Assembly: GCA_001038565.1 (NCBI GenBank)
Contig: LFJO01000005.1
Span: 406,764 to 470,763 of the forward strand
Length of the DNA stretch: 64,000 nt
Direction: 5' to 3'
DNA from: Alkalihalobacillus pseudalcaliphilus
Lineage (GTDB): Bacteria > Bacillota > Bacilli > Bacillales > Bacillaceae_D
Below, in pieces: positions 18,261 through 27,258 of the stretch. Both the position numbers and the translations under genes were made by a program. The notes beneath the pieces were generated by a model. The model had not been told where the DNA came from and searched no databases. It saw nothing but the letters and a program-made list of their open reading frames with translations. The first letter of the stretch is position 1, and each line of letters opens with the position of its first letter.

Positions 18261-18479
18261 GGATATGTTACCTCCTAGCTTTTCTTCTTTAAGTATAATC
18301 TTATTTAGGAAGTGAGTCGAGTTATAGATGAGTTTTTAAAAGCGTGTATTCAATCAAGAGATGGAGTGGAAATTTTCAGTTACTTTTACTTGTAAAATGA
18401 GTAAATAACGCTACAATTAATAAAAAGAAAGCATACTATATAGAAGGATAGCATTAATGAGTGAATGAGGGGTATTGTT

Positions 18480-19655
18480 ATGGACGGTCAAGAGCGAAGG
18501 CAAGAGGTTAAAATGCTTCAACTACTCGAAGAATTAGTGAATATAGATAGTGGTTCGTATGATAAAGAGGGTGTGAATCAAGTTGGCACAAGCTTAAATG
18601 CTTATTTTGCAAATTTAGGTTACACGATAGAAATGATACCTGAAAAGGATGTTGGCGATCATTATATAATCTCACACCAGGATGTTCAAAATCCAGAAAT
18701 TTTACTATTAGGTCATATGGATACAGTCTTTGAAAAAGGAACGGCTAGTGATAGACCGTTTACGATTGAAGGTACAAGAGCCTACGGACCTGGTGTTATT
18801 GATATGAAAGCGAGCCTAGTTACAATTATATTTGCCTTAGAGCAGCTAAAAAAGAACCATAGTGAAGCGTATAAGCATGTGAAAATTCTACTTAATAGTG
18901 ATGAAGAGATAGGTTCCCCTACATCTAGATTATTGATTGAGAAAGAAGCTAAAAAAGTGAAATATGCTTTAGTCATGGAACCAGCAAGAAAAGATGGCTC
19001 ACTAGTTACGGAGCGAAGAGGACACGGTCATTTTATCATGGAGATACAAGGGAAGGCGGCACATTCTGGTATTGAACCTGAAAAAGGGAGAAGTGCGATA
19101 CAGGAGCTTGCATGCAAAATAGTGAAACTCCATGCTTTAAATGACTATGAGCACGGAATTTCTGTCAATGTCGGCATGATAGAGGGTGGCGATGCTGTTA
19201 ATCAAATATCAGCACATGCGATTGGACATATTGATGTACGAGTATCGAAGCCAGAACAAATTGAAGAATTAGAACATAAGATTGAGGAAGTGTGTTCCAC
19301 TTCAGATGTAGTCGGTACCAAGATCGATTTAACAGGGGATATTAGCCGCCCGCCAATGATAAAAAATAAACAAATCGCGGAATTGTTCGAAATTGTCAAA
19401 CAGGTTGGAAAAGAGATTAATATGGAGATTAAGGATACTAAAACCGGTGGAGGTTCTGATGCATCCTTTACTGCAGCATTAGGTATACCTACCATTGACG
19501 GTCTTGGACCAGTCGGCGGAAATGCTCACAGTGAATACGAATATTTAGAAATTCCATCTTTATTAGAGCGAAAAGAATTACTCGTGAGGCTAATTGAACG
19601 TTTGCACCGTGACCAATTAAGTGAAGGTCAAGGGGATTCATATTTGGTTGGTTGA
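18480..19655 (+). CDS. M20 family metallopeptidase, carboxypeptidase G2-like
   Basis: A 391-residue zinc peptidase. Metal ligands and catalytic residues are in place: H79 (GHMDT), D108 (GPGVIDMK), E142-E143 (SDEEIGS), E167 (VMEPARK) and H350 (GNAHSEYEYLE), with a dimerisation domain between about 185 and 295. The VMEPARKDGSLVTERRG and GRS motifs fit the glutamate carboxypeptidase (CPG2) group that removes C-terminal glutamate. ATG 18480 is chosen because GAGGGG (18467-18472) is 7 bases upstream; ATG 18465 overlaps that site. Confidence 0.88.
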   Translation: MDGQERRQEVKMLQLLEELVNIDSGSYDKEGVNQVGTSLNAYFANLGYTIEMIPEKDVGDHYIISHQDVQNPEILLLGHMDTVFEKGTASDRPFTIEGTRAYGPGVIDMKASLVTIIFALEQLKKNHSEAYKHVKILLNSDEEIGSPTSRLLIEKEAKKVKYALVMEPARKDGSLVTERRGHGHFIMEIQGKAAHSGIEPEKGRSAIQELACKIVKLHALNDYEHGISVNVGMIEGGDAVNQISAHAIGHIDVRVSKPEQIEELEHKIEEVCSTSDVVGTKIDLTGDISRPPMIKNKQIAELFEIVKQVGKEINMEIKDTKTGGGSDASFTAALGIPTIDGLGPVGGNAHSEYEYLEIPSLLERKELLVRLIERLHRDQLSEGQGDSYLVG

Positions 19656-19662
19656 TCAAGCT

Positions 19663-19692
19663 AAGCAGTCTTGCTAATCGGCTAGACTGCTT
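19663..19692. terminator. Bidirectional terminator between the M20 peptidase and DUF2500 genes
   Basis: AAGCAGTCT (19663-19671) pairs with AGACTGCTT (19684-19692). The stop codon of the convergent DUF2500 gene lies in the loop. Confidence 0.75.
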
Positions 19693-20117
19693 TTATTCGA
19701 TAAACGTTCGAATTGGTGGTAACGAGTTCCTTGGAAGGTTAAATGACCAACATCACCTTCTACGATTTGACCAAACTCTTTACTTGACACAACAAATTCC
19801 ATCCTGTCTCCACTTTCTACTTCAAATGTAGCATAATAGCTTGTCGATGAATGATGGCTGCTGTGATGTACCGTATCTGTATGATGATGAGCTGGACTAG
19901 ATGAATGTTGACTAACATCGGTTCTTTTTGTAACTAAATGTGCAGGTACAGTTAAAACGGGTTGTTTGTTATTGTAACTCCATTGCTTTATACCTTTAAA
20001 TACAGTAAATAAAATAACACCTAAGGTAAGAAAAAAGAAAAGAAAAAATACAATAGTGAACCAATCAAAAGGGCTGCCAAAATGGGCTTGCTCAAAAATA
20101 GGATCAGACATCATCAC
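19674..20117 (-). CDS. DUF2500 domain-containing membrane protein
   Basis: A 147-residue protein with one transmembrane helix (about residues 20-42) and a C-terminal domain with the DUF2500 pattern (VPAHLVTKRTDV ... YYATFEVESGDRMEF ... YHQFER). Between strands is a histidine/serine-rich insert (HHHTDTVHHSSHHSS, about 75-90) that could bind metal. Function is unknown. It is convergent with the M20 peptidase gene. Confidence 0.8.
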   Translation of the reverse strand: MMMSDPIFEQAHFGSPFDWFTIVFFLFFFLTLGVILFTVFKGIKQWSYNNKQPVLTVPAHLVTKRTDVSQHSSSPAHHHTDTVHHSSHHSSTSYYATFEVESGDRMEFVVSSKEFGQIVEGDVGHLTFQGTRYHQFERLSNKSSLAD

Positions 20118-20242
20118 ACCTCCTTATAAGATATTACGATTATTATGTTAGTAAGGTTTCAAAAGAACTATAGTTATGTCATGATTATACAATACGTCCA
20201 TGCCAAAGCTCGATTCATTTAGTCACCAACAAACATAATAAG

Positions 20243-20271
20243 TTGACAACTCATAGCAGTTCAGATATAGT
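20243..20271 (+). promoter_or_regulatory. SigA-type promoter of the TetR gene
   Basis: TTGACA (20243-20248), a 17-bp spacer and TATAGT (20266-20271). The candidate operator begins 18 bp downstream. Confidence 0.7.
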
Positions 20272-20288
20272 TAGTTTATCAGCAAAAC

Positions 20289-20305
20289 TGAATGAAATTC
20301 ATTCA
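20289..20305. promoter_or_regulatory. TetR-type operator, perfect palindrome
   Basis: TGAATGAAATTCATTCA has perfect 8-bp arms around one central base, between the TetR promoter and its start codon. A near-identical site precedes the SMR genes at 20968. Confidence 0.8.
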
Positions 20306-20327
20306 TTAGAGAGAGCGGTGAGTTAAA

Positions 20328-20882
20328 TTGGAGAAACGTGACAAGATTATTGAAGCAGCTATAAAAGTATTAACAGAAAAAGGAATGGAAAAAACCAAAA
20401 TATCTGATATTGCGAAAGAGGCTGGGATTGGTCAAGGTACCTTCTATCTTTATTTTTCGACCAAATTAGCGGTTATGCCTGCTATCGCTGAAGTTATGAT
20501 TTCCAAAATTGAAGCGGGTTTACAAGCACTTACTCTAAAGGAAACAATGAATGAGCAGCTTGAACAAATCGTGGATGTTTTCTTTTCCATAACCCGAGAG
20601 GATAAAGAAACTTTTACACTCATTTATGCAGGACTTACACAAACGCAGCATGTGAAAGAGTGGGAGAATATGTATAGCTCCGTCTATTTGTGGTTTGAAC
20701 AATTCTTAAATCAACACATCTCTATTCAGACGATAGACGTGAAGCATGTAGCAAAGATGTTAGTCGGTTTAATTGAATCAACTGCAGAGCAAGTCTATTT
20801 ATTTGATGAGCTAGGTACGGAGAATGAAGAGAGTAGAAAGCAATCGTTAATGAAATTTATGGCAGCAGGGTTACAGGTTTAA
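20328..20882 (+). CDS. TetR family repressor of the adjacent SMR efflux pair
   Basis: A 184-residue regulator with an N-terminal TetR helix-turn-helix (ISDIAKEAGIGQGTFYLYFS, about residues 24-43) and a ligand-binding C-terminal domain. The start is TTG 20328 after AGAGAGCGGTGAG. It is followed by two SMR transporter genes, the arrangement of yvdT-yvdS-yvdR in B. subtilis, which I regard as the likely counterpart. Matching palindromes upstream of this gene and of the SMR pair suggest that it represses both. Confidence 0.88.
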   Translation: MEKRDKIIEAAIKVLTEKGMEKTKISDIAKEAGIGQGTFYLYFSTKLAVMPAIAEVMISKIEAGLQALTLKETMNEQLEQIVDVFFSITREDKETFTLIYAGLTQTQHVKEWENMYSSVYLWFEQFLNQHISIQTIDVKHVAKMLVGLIESTAEQVYLFDELGTENEESRKQSLMKFMAAGLQV

Positions 20883-20967
20883 ATAACAATGAATAATAGA
20901 GTGAGAGCTAACCGATAAGCATACCAGACACTAATAGAACCGGTATGCTTAAACTTCGGAATAAAAA

Positions 20968-20984
20968 TGAATGAAATTCAGTCA
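20968..20984. promoter_or_regulatory. Second TetR-type operator, before the SMR pair
   Basis: TGAATGAAATTCAGTCA matches the operator at 20289 at 16 of 17 bases. Just upstream, AAGCATACC (20917) and GGTATGCTT (20942) form a hairpin that may end the tetR transcript. Confidence 0.75.
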
Positions 20985-21019
20985 TATTTATCTAAATTAA
21001 TAATAAAGGAGTTTATTTT

Positions 21020-21367
21020 ATGAATAGAGCATGGATTTATGTCGTAATAACATGTGTTTTAGAATTGTTATGGGTTTTTGGGTTTAATGTCGCTCATACG
21101 TGGTGGCATTGGGCTTTAGTGATATTGATTATATTAGTTGATTTTTACTTTCTTGCAAAAGCTTGTGAGACTTTACCTACAGGCACTGTTTATGCAATTT
21201 TTGCAGCAGCAGGTACAGTTGGAACAGCATTAATGGATATTTTTATATTTAATGGATTTTTAAGCGTATCAAAAGTTGTATTTATTGGCTTACTCGTCGT
21301 AGGTGTTATCACGCTAAAGCTTGCTGATAATCACGAAAGTAAGGCAGAAAAAGGAGAGGTGGCGTAG
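21020..21367 (+). CDS. Small multidrug resistance (SMR) transporter, subunit 1
   Basis: A 115-residue protein with four transmembrane helices. The SMR glutamate in helix 1 is present (CVLELLWVFGFN, about E15), as is the LPTGTVYAIFAAAGTVGTAL stretch of helix 3. Its C-terminus is a short charged tail. It is immediately followed by a second SMR gene, so the two probably form a hetero-oligomeric pump like YkkCD or YvdRS, exporting cationic compounds (some SMR pairs export guanidinium). An operator for the upstream TetR lies 36 bp before the start. Confidence 0.9.
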   Translation: MNRAWIYVVITCVLELLWVFGFNVAHTWWHWALVILIILVDFYFLAKACETLPTGTVYAIFAAAGTVGTALMDIFIFNGFLSVSKVVFIGLLVVGVITLKLADNHESKAEKGEVA

Positions 21368-21369
21368 TC

Positions 21370-21684
21370 ATGGGTTGGATTTATGTTTTTGTGTCAGCAC
21401 TATTTGAAGTGGTTGGAGTAATTGGATTGAAAAAGTTTAGTCAGAAGAAAAATTTTTTGAACCTTCTAATTTTTATTGGTGGTTTTGGACTATCCTTTAT
21501 TTTACTTTATTTGTCGTTCCAATATATACAAATAAGTATTGCTTATGCCGTTTGGATTGGAATTGGAACAGCCGCCGCGGTACTAGTTAATATGTTGTTT
21601 TTTCATGAATCAAAAAGTTCGGCAAGAATTATTAGTTTGATCATTATCGTCATTGGTGTAACGGGATTAAAAGCCGTATCTTAA
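21370..21684 (+). CDS. Small multidrug resistance (SMR) transporter, subunit 2
   Basis: A 104-residue, four-helix protein starting 2 bp after its partner and preceded by GGAGAGGTGG. The conserved helix 1 glutamate (ALFEVVGVIGLKKF, about E13) and the AYAVWIGIGTAAAVL segment of helix 3 are present. Paired SMR subunits usually insert with opposite topologies. The ending GLKAVS is typical of the shorter partner of such pairs. Confidence 0.9.
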   Translation: MGWIYVFVSALFEVVGVIGLKKFSQKKNFLNLLIFIGGFGLSFILLYLSFQYIQISIAYAVWIGIGTAAAVLVNMLFFHESKSSARIISLIIIVIGVTGLKAVS

Positions 21685-21782
21685 TGAACAATAATCGAAA
21701 TATAAAAGAAAATAATAGGTACAGACACAGGCGAGCCTAGCTTTTCATACACATGTAGTAATGAAATGTTGGAGGTGAGTCT

Positions 21783-22490
21783 GTGTCGAGTTTATTAGCT
21801 GCTGTTTCATACTTCGTAAAAGAAGTGATTGTGTTTGTCTCTTATGTGAAAAATAATGCCTTTCCACAGCCATTAAAAAAGGATGAAGAAAAAAAATACT
21901 TAGCCCTCATGCAGCAAGGAGATGAGGAAGCCAGAAATAAACTAATTGAGCATAATTTACGACTCGTTGCACATATTGTTAAAAAGTTTGAGAATACAAG
22001 AGAGGACACGGAAGACTTAATATCTATCGGTACAATTGGATTAATCAAAGCGATAGAAAGCTTTTCTGATGGAAAAGGTACAAAGCTCGCAACCTATGCA
22101 GCGAGATGTATCGAAAATGAAATCCTCATGCATTTACGAGCCCTAAAAAAGGTGAAAAAGGATGTCTCTTTACATGATCCAATTGGAACGGATAAAGAAG
22201 GCAATGAAATTAGCTTAATCGATGTGTTAAAAGAAGAAAGCGATGATATTGCAGATGTGATTCAAACAAAAATGGAGAAAAAGCAGATCTATGAATTTAT
22301 CCATGTTTTAGATGGACGGGAAAAAGAGGTCATTGTTGGTCGCTTTGGTCTTGATTTAGAAGAAGAAAGAACCCAAAGAGAAATCGCAAAAGACTTAGGT
22401 ATATCTAGAAGTTATGTGTCACGGATTGAAAAAAGGGCGTTAATGAAGCTCTTTCATGAGTTTTATAAGAAGAGTCAAGGAATAGGATAG
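21783..22490 (+). CDS. sigK: Sporulation sigma factor SigK (pro-form)
   Basis: Directs late mother-cell gene expression (coat and spore maturation). The 235-residue protein begins with a hydrophobic pro-sequence of about 20 residues ([19 protein letters not shown]), removed by SpoIVFB in B. subtilis, followed by the conserved KNNAFPQPL. Region 2 ([16 protein letters not shown] ... [13 protein letters not shown]) and region 4 ([21 protein letters not shown]) are intact. The gene is continuous, with no skin element. The start is GTG 21783 after GGAGGTGAG. A bidirectional terminator follows. Confidence 0.96.
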   Translation: MSSLLAAVSYFVKEVIVFVSYVKNNAFPQPLKKDEEKKYLALMQQGDEEARNKLIEHNLRLVAHIVKKFENTREDTEDLISIGTIGLIKAIESFSDGKGTKLATYAARCIENEILMHLRALKKVKKDVSLHDPIGTDKEGNEISLIDVLKEESDDIADVIQTKMEKKQIYEFIHVLDGREKEVIVGRFGLDLEEERTQREIAKDLGISRSYVSRIEKRALMKLFHEFYKKSQGIG

Positions 22491-22506
22491 CATGATAAAG
22501 TTAAGT

Positions 22507-22540
22507 AAAAAAAGACCGTGGCTTCCACGGTCTTTTTTTG
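22507..22540. terminator. Bidirectional terminator between sigK and the HxlR gene
   Basis: AAAAAAAGACCGTGG and CCACGGTCTTTTTTT form a perfect stem around CTT. Confidence 0.92.
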
Positions 22541-22541
22541 C

Positions 22542-22892
22542 CTATTCAAAAGAGCTGCTCAGTGAATTCTTTTTCTTCCTAGCGTTATGTTTTGTTCCCC
22601 ATTCATGCATGGCTTCTAAAATAGGCTGTAGTGTTTGACCGTATTCGGAGAGGGTATACTCAACTTTAGGTGGAACCTGTGCGTATACTTTCCGCGTAAT
22701 AATCTCCTCGTCCTCAAGCTCTCTCAGTTGTTTCGTTAACATCCTTTGCGTAATACCAGGTAAATGCTTTTGTAACTCGCTGAAGCGTTGTGTTCCTTCT
22801 TTTAATAAATGCAGGAGTATTATAGGCTTCCATTTTCCAACAATAATGTTTAATGCGTCTTCCACTTTACATAAATTAGGTTCTAGTTTCAA
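22542..22892 (-). CDS. HxlR family transcriptional regulator
   Basis: A 116-residue winged-helix regulator with the HxlR signature: C8 near the N-terminus, the recognition region VGKWKPIILLHLL, and GITQRMLTKQLRELEDEEII. In this family the N-terminal cysteine often senses electrophiles or quinones (YodB, CatR, HypR). The start is TTG 22892 after GGAGGT. It is divergent from a flavin monooxygenase and FMN reductase, which are its likely targets. An imperfect dyad TAGTA-N10-TACTA (22906-22925) just upstream is a candidate operator. Confidence 0.88.
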   Translation of the reverse strand: MKLEPNLCKVEDALNIIVGKWKPIILLHLLKEGTQRFSELQKHLPGITQRMLTKQLRELEDEEIITRKVYAQVPPKVEYTLSEYGQTLQPILEAMHEWGTKHNARKKKNSLSSSFE

Positions 22893-23037
22893 AGGATTAC
22901 CTCCATAGTACCTTTTTGTATACTACCGCACATCAAAGTGCGTACTTAACAAATATACGGGTAGCATTCATACTAATAATAAGCTATTTTAAACAAAAAA
23001 GAAGAGAAGTACAACAGAAAAGAAAGGTTGTTTTTCG

Positions 23038-24096
23038 ATGAATGAATTTCGTATTACTCCTGAGAACGGGTTAGAATTCGGACTTTATACTCTAGGAGAT
23101 CATCTTCCGAACCCGCATACCAATGAACGAGTTTCAGCAAAGCAACGATTAGAAGAAATTATTGAAATGAGTAAGTTAGCTGAGCAAGCTGGAATTGATT
23201 TTATTGGTATTGGAGAAAGCCATCAAGAATATTTCGTTACACAGGCTCACTCGGTTGTTTTAGCAGCTATCGCTCAAGCAACGGAAAAGATAAAAATTGC
23301 GAGCACTTCAACGATTGTGAGTACATTAGATCCAGTTCGTGTCTATGAAGACTTTGCAACGATTGACCTGATTTCAAATGGGAGGGCAGAAATCGTTGCC
23401 GGAAGAGCATCTAGAATCGGTTTATATGAATTATTAGGATATAGTTTGAATAATTACGAGGAGTTATTTGAAGAAAAATTTGAGCTGTTACAAAAGATCA
23501 ATCGAGAAAGCCGTGTCAATTGGCAAGGAAATTTTCGAGCGCCACTAAAGGGTGCAGAGGTCATTCCCCGTGCCATCAATAATCTATTACCGATTTGGCG
23601 TGGTGTAGGTGGAACTCCTGCGAGTGCAATGAAGGCAGGTTATGCCGGAGTACCAATTTTCCTTGCTCATTTAGGTGGAGCGGCAACTTATTTTAAACAA
23701 ACAATTGATGCATATCGTGAGGCGGCGGCTTCAAGAGGACATAACGTTTCAAAGCTTCCTATATCAACGGCAGGTTTCTTTTATACTGCAGAGACCACAC
23801 AGCAAGCACAACAGGAATATTATCCTTATATAAATGAAGGAATGAAAAAGACGAATGGTAGAGGTTTTCCAAAGCAGGAATTTGCACAAAGTGCGGACGT
23901 GCGTAGTGTTGTTAATGTAGGGAGCCCCCAACAAATAATCGAAAAAATTCTCTATCAACACGAATTATTCGGTAATCAGCGATATATTGGTCAGTTAGAC
24001 TTTGGTGGAGTTCCGTTTCCACAAATCATGAAAAATATTGATTTAATTGGTTCAGAGATCATTCCTGCGATCAAAAAACATACAGCTAAAAAGTAG
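23038..24096 (+). CDS. Luciferase-like (LLM class) flavin-dependent monooxygenase
   Basis: A 352-residue TIM-barrel oxidoreductase of the bacterial luciferase superfamily. It begins with the group's EFGLYTLGDHLP motif and has GIGESHQEYF and SNGRAEIVAGR, typical of the alkanal/F420-like monooxygenases that use FMNH2 and oxygen. The next gene encodes an FMN reductase that could supply the reduced flavin. Substrate unknown. The pair is divergent from an HxlR regulator and likely induced by a toxic or electrophilic compound. Confidence 0.88.
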   Translation: MNEFRITPENGLEFGLYTLGDHLPNPHTNERVSAKQRLEEIIEMSKLAEQAGIDFIGIGESHQEYFVTQAHSVVLAAIAQATEKIKIASTSTIVSTLDPVRVYEDFATIDLISNGRAEIVAGRASRIGLYELLGYSLNNYEELFEEKFELLQKINRESRVNWQGNFRAPLKGAEVIPRAINNLLPIWRGVGGTPASAMKAGYAGVPIFLAHLGGAATYFKQTIDAYREAAASRGHNVSKLPISTAGFFYTAETTQQAQQEYYPYINEGMKKTNGRGFPKQEFAQSADVRSVVNVGSPQQIIEKILYQHELFGNQRYIGQLDFGGVPFPQIMKNIDLIGSEIIPAIKKHTAKK

Positions 24097-24112
24097 GAGA
24101 AGGAGAATTGAA

Positions 24113-24679
24113 ATGAAAGCAGTTGGATTAATTGGCTCTACGGTTGGTTCCAAAACAAAAATAGCAATTCAATCTACAATGAGTGAACTAGCAGACAAAC
24201 ATCCCGGGATAGATCAGACGATTATAAACCTTGCCGATTTTTCAATGGCATGGAGTGACGGAAGGAATTTCCTTGATTATCAAGGTGATACACAATTTGT
24301 GACTAAAACCATCATGGAGGCTGATATTCTTTTTATCGGAACACCTGTTTTTCAGGCATCTATACCTGGAAGTTTGAAAAATATCTTTGATTTGCTCCCT
24401 CAAAAAGCTTTTCAAAATAAAACAGTTAGTATCGTTGTAACAGCAGGATCCTCCAAACATTATTTAGTAGCGGAGCAACAACTTAAGCCGATTTTAAATT
24501 ACATGAAGGCACATGTGTTACCGAGTTATGTTTTTATAGAAGAAAAAGATTTTATGAATAAAAAAATGATCAATGATGATGTATTCTTTCGATTACGGGA
24601 TTTAGTCATGGATACGGTATTATTTGCTGAAGCACATGAAAAACTTCGTGAAATAAAAGAAGCCGAGTATGACTTTTAG
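24113..24679 (+). CDS. NAD(P)H-dependent FMN reductase
   Basis: A 188-residue flavodoxin-like reductase. The phosphate-binding start (LIGSTVGSKTKIAI) and the flavin loop IGTPVFQASIPGSLKNIFD are characteristic of the SsuE/MsuE-type family. The open frame extends upstream into the monooxygenase gene, but ATG 24113 follows a strong site (AGGAGAAGGAGAA) and gives the family N-terminus MKAVGLIGS. It starts 16 bp after the monooxygenase stop and probably provides FMNH2 to it. Confidence 0.9.
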   Translation: MKAVGLIGSTVGSKTKIAIQSTMSELADKHPGIDQTIINLADFSMAWSDGRNFLDYQGDTQFVTKTIMEADILFIGTPVFQASIPGSLKNIFDLLPQKAFQNKTVSIVVTAGSSKHYLVAEQQLKPILNYMKAHVLPSYVFIEEKDFMNKKMINDDVFFRLRDLVMDTVLFAEAHEKLREIKEAEYDF

Positions 24680-24967
24680 TTTCATAAGTAATTGTTCGCA
24701 ACTTTGAGTGGAGGCTGGATATGGTATACCGATTTTAAATTCATGTTTCTTACCTTCCCTTCATAAGAATAAGGCAAGATAGGTAGGAAAGGAAGCTAAC
24801 GTATGAAATTAGAACGGGAGTTTCATGTGAAGGGTATTGCGACATTGCTGATGGAAAGCCGATTCGATTAAAAGGAAAAAAATGAATATAAAATGGTGGC
24901 AAGAGCACCCGTCGGACAAGGTCATCCTTTTTTGTTAGCAATGAGCAACGCAACATGCTCGAGCTTT

Positions 24968-25074
24968 ACATGCTAATTTAGGAATGCCCAAAAACGATTA
25001 AACAACCATGTACACTTTTGGGTGGCAAAAGGCGGTACTAAGTTGTAGGAAATGTGAGGGAGTAACAACATAAG
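24968..25074. repeat. Dispersed repeat, family C copy 1 (about 105 bp)
   Basis: ATGCTAATTTAGGAATGCCC, a central TGTACACTTTTGG, and GAGTAACAACATA recur in order at 28683 and (left two-thirds) at 60141. The rest of 24680-25224 shows no supported gene. Confidence 0.85.
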
Positions 25075-25224
25075 CAGAAGTAAAAGCACTTTTTTAGTCC
25101 AAATACACTTCTAAAGATTTCACTCCTTGAATCAAGGGAAATAAAAAGGTGATGATAGTCTAAAACCAACCTCAGTTTGTTTTCGTCAAAAAAATAAAGA
25201 AAACAAATGAAAAGAGGTTTCCTT

Positions 25225-25815
25225 ATGTACTTATCTGATTTAGTAAGTATATTTATTGTAATCGTCATCCCCGTTTTATTAATTTTTGCTATTGGTTATA
25301 TGCTTTGGCTAAAGCACAAGCCTTTCAAGTTGAAAGACCTTGATTTATGGAAAGAAGCGAGCAAATTTTTAATGCTTATTTATAGTGTTTATTTACTTTA
25401 TTACGGGCTTTATAATGGCATTGGTTATGGAGGCTATTTTAGTTATAATCTTGTCCCGTTTCACACGATCTTTTCCTATACGGAAATGCTCATTCATGAT
25501 CCAATCATGCAAAAAACGGCCTTCTGGAATTTGCTCGGAAATGTCTTATTAACACTACCATTTGGTTTTTTTATCACAATTATGTTCCAAAAAATGAAAT
25601 GGAAAACGATTGTCGTAAGCAGCGTATTGTTTTCGATTAGTATTGAATCTGGACAATTCATATTACATTTATTACGAATTTCGAGCAGAACCATCGATAT
25701 TGATGATGTCATCCTTAACACATTAGGTAGTATATTAGGGTATGTAATCGCTAATAAACTGTTGGCGTTACGCCAAAACAACAGTAGAACCAATGAAAGC
25801 AAACAAATAGCCTAA
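25225..25815 (+). CDS. VanZ family membrane protein
   Basis: A 196-residue protein with five or so transmembrane helices and the VanZ pattern: NLVPFHTI after helix 2, a helix-loop ending in NLLGNVLLTLPFG, then a helix with SIESGQFILH, and RTIDIDDVILNTLGSILGY. VanZ proteins give low-level teicoplanin resistance in enterococci; most bacillus copies have no assigned role. ATG 25225 is chosen because AAAGAGGT at 25211-25218 is 6 bases upstream; the ATG at 25207 lies before that site. Confidence 0.88.
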   Translation: MYLSDLVSIFIVIVIPVLLIFAIGYMLWLKHKPFKLKDLDLWKEASKFLMLIYSVYLLYYGLYNGIGYGGYFSYNLVPFHTIFSYTEMLIHDPIMQKTAFWNLLGNVLLTLPFGFFITIMFQKMKWKTIVVSSVLFSISIESGQFILHLLRISSRTIDIDDVILNTLGSILGYVIANKLLALRQNNSRTNESKQIA

Positions 25816-25899
25816 TAAACCGATCAATAATAGTAAAAGCACGGCAAATAATCCAAATTAGTTAAATTTGAAAGGTTGCTGTAGAAAAAGATTCAGCGT

Positions 25900-26098
25900 A
25901 CAGCACAAACAGCAGCCAACAAAGATGAAAGTAGTGGCGACTGTTCAAACTGTTGGCACATTTACAACTCGCTCGCCATTAGGAGTCGGCCTGAACAAAC
26001 AGGGAGCACTGTCCTACTAAGGTCATTGATCGCAAGATGGATGACGAGCTAACTTCACGGCACAAACTATCGCTCATAAGTAACTTTTATACAAAATA
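25900..26098. repeat. Dispersed repeat, family B copy 2
   Basis: From about 25929 it repeats 14727-14896 (GTGGCGACTGTTCAAACTGT ... GATGGATGACGAGCTAACTT ... ATACAAAA). The left flank CAACAAAGATGAAAGT also occurs near 14628. A shorter trace of the right end is at 42455-42517. Confidence 0.88.
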
Positions 26099-26103
26099 AT
26101 TCA

Positions 26104-26131
26104 AGCAGAAAAAAATTCTTTCTGCTTTTTT
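26104..26131 (+). terminator. Intrinsic terminator in the VanZ-CDF gap
   Basis: AAGCAGAA and TTCTGCTT flank a short loop and are followed by TTTTTTG. It directly follows repeat B. Confidence 0.7.
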
Positions 26132-26332
26132 TGACGTTTTTTTCGATGTGAAAAAGGACATTATAAAGAAATGAGCTTAAAAAAAGCTTAAAAATAAAGG
26201 TTATGTGTATATTTTTCCTAATGGCAACTTTCTTTCGCACATTAAATAAGTTTTGTATTGCAAAAAAAGGTTGCTATAGACCCACATGCAAAGCACTTGC
26301 TATGATGACATAGGAAGTGAGGAGGTTATGAA

Positions 26333-27232
26333 TTGGTGGAAGAAAAACGCTATCAGGATTTAAAAAAAGGTGAAAAAGGAGCCGTTATTAGTATTGTTGC
26401 TTATCTCATACTTGCGGTATTAAAACTGTCAGTTGGATTTTATGCCAATTCTGCTGCTTTAAAAGCAGATGGTTTAAATAATGCAACAGATATCGTCGTT
26501 TCCATTGCGGTATTAGTGGGACTCCGCATGTCACAAAAACCACCTGATCATGATCATCCATATGGACATTGGAAAGCAGAAACCGTTGCATCACTCGTTG
26601 CCTCCTTAATTATTATGGTTGTGGGTATTCAGGTGTTAATTGGGGCAGTCCCTGCGTTATTCGCAGGAGAGCAAGAAGCACCAGATGTCATTGCTGCATG
26701 GGTTGGGGCTTTTAGTTTTGTCGTGATGATTGGTGTATTCTTATATAATCGAAACCTAGGTAAAAAGATAAATTCTCAAGCCGTAACTGCCGCCTCCAAA
26801 GATAATTTATCAGACGCACTCGTAAGTATTGGTGCAACGATTGGTATTATTGGGGCACAATTTGGCTTTGCTTGGTTAGATCCTCTTATCGCTGTACTTG
26901 TCGGTTTAATTATTTGTAAAACGGCGTGGGAAATTTTTAAAGATGCAACCCATTACTTAACAGATGGTTTTGAGAAAAGTGAATTAGATGAATGTCGAAG
27001 AACTGCCTTATTAATTGATGAGGTAGAAGAAGTGAAAGAAGTAAAAGCGAGATATTATGGGAATAGTTCGGTCGTGGATATTGTGATTGAAGTGAACGGA
27101 AGCTTAGATGTACGTGACGCTCATGATATTTCTGATAAGGTCGAGGAAATTATTAAAGAAAAACATAGAGCGATAGATGTCCATGTCCATGTTGAACCTA
27201 ATGAAAATACAGAAACCCCTCCAAAGCTTTAA
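26333..27232 (+). CDS. Cation diffusion facilitator (CDF) metal exporter
   Basis: A 299-residue transporter with six transmembrane helices and a cytosolic C-terminal domain. Metal-site aspartates lie in ADGLNNATDIVVS (helix 2) and DNLSDALVS (helix 5), and the HDHPYGHWKAE loop follows helix 2. The C-terminal domain ends in HVHVEPN. Such proteins export Zn, Mn, Fe or Co in exchange for protons; the metal cannot be told from sequence. The start is TTG 26333, 7 bases after GGAGG; an ATG at 26328 is out of frame. Confidence 0.9.
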   Translation: MVEEKRYQDLKKGEKGAVISIVAYLILAVLKLSVGFYANSAALKADGLNNATDIVVSIAVLVGLRMSQKPPDHDHPYGHWKAETVASLVASLIIMVVGIQVLIGAVPALFAGEQEAPDVIAAWVGAFSFVVMIGVFLYNRNLGKKINSQAVTAASKDNLSDALVSIGATIGIIGAQFGFAWLDPLIAVLVGLIICKTAWEIFKDATHYLTDGFEKSELDECRRTALLIDEVEEVKEVKARYYGNSSVVDIVIEVNGSLDVRDAHDISDKVEEIIKEKHRAIDVHVHVEPNENTETPPKL

Positions 27233-27258
27233 TAGCTGTAGAGGGGTTTATTTTTTTA
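27213..27258. terminator. Bidirectional terminator between the CDF and AAA genes
   Basis: AAACCCCTC (27213) pairs with GAGGGGTTT (27241), followed by ATTTTTTT. The left arm lies in the last codons of the CDF gene and the right side touches the convergent AAA gene's end. Confidence 0.8.

Noticed and set aside
21783-22490. Split sigK with a skin-like element
   Set aside because: The sigK frame is continuous from the pro-sequence through region 4.
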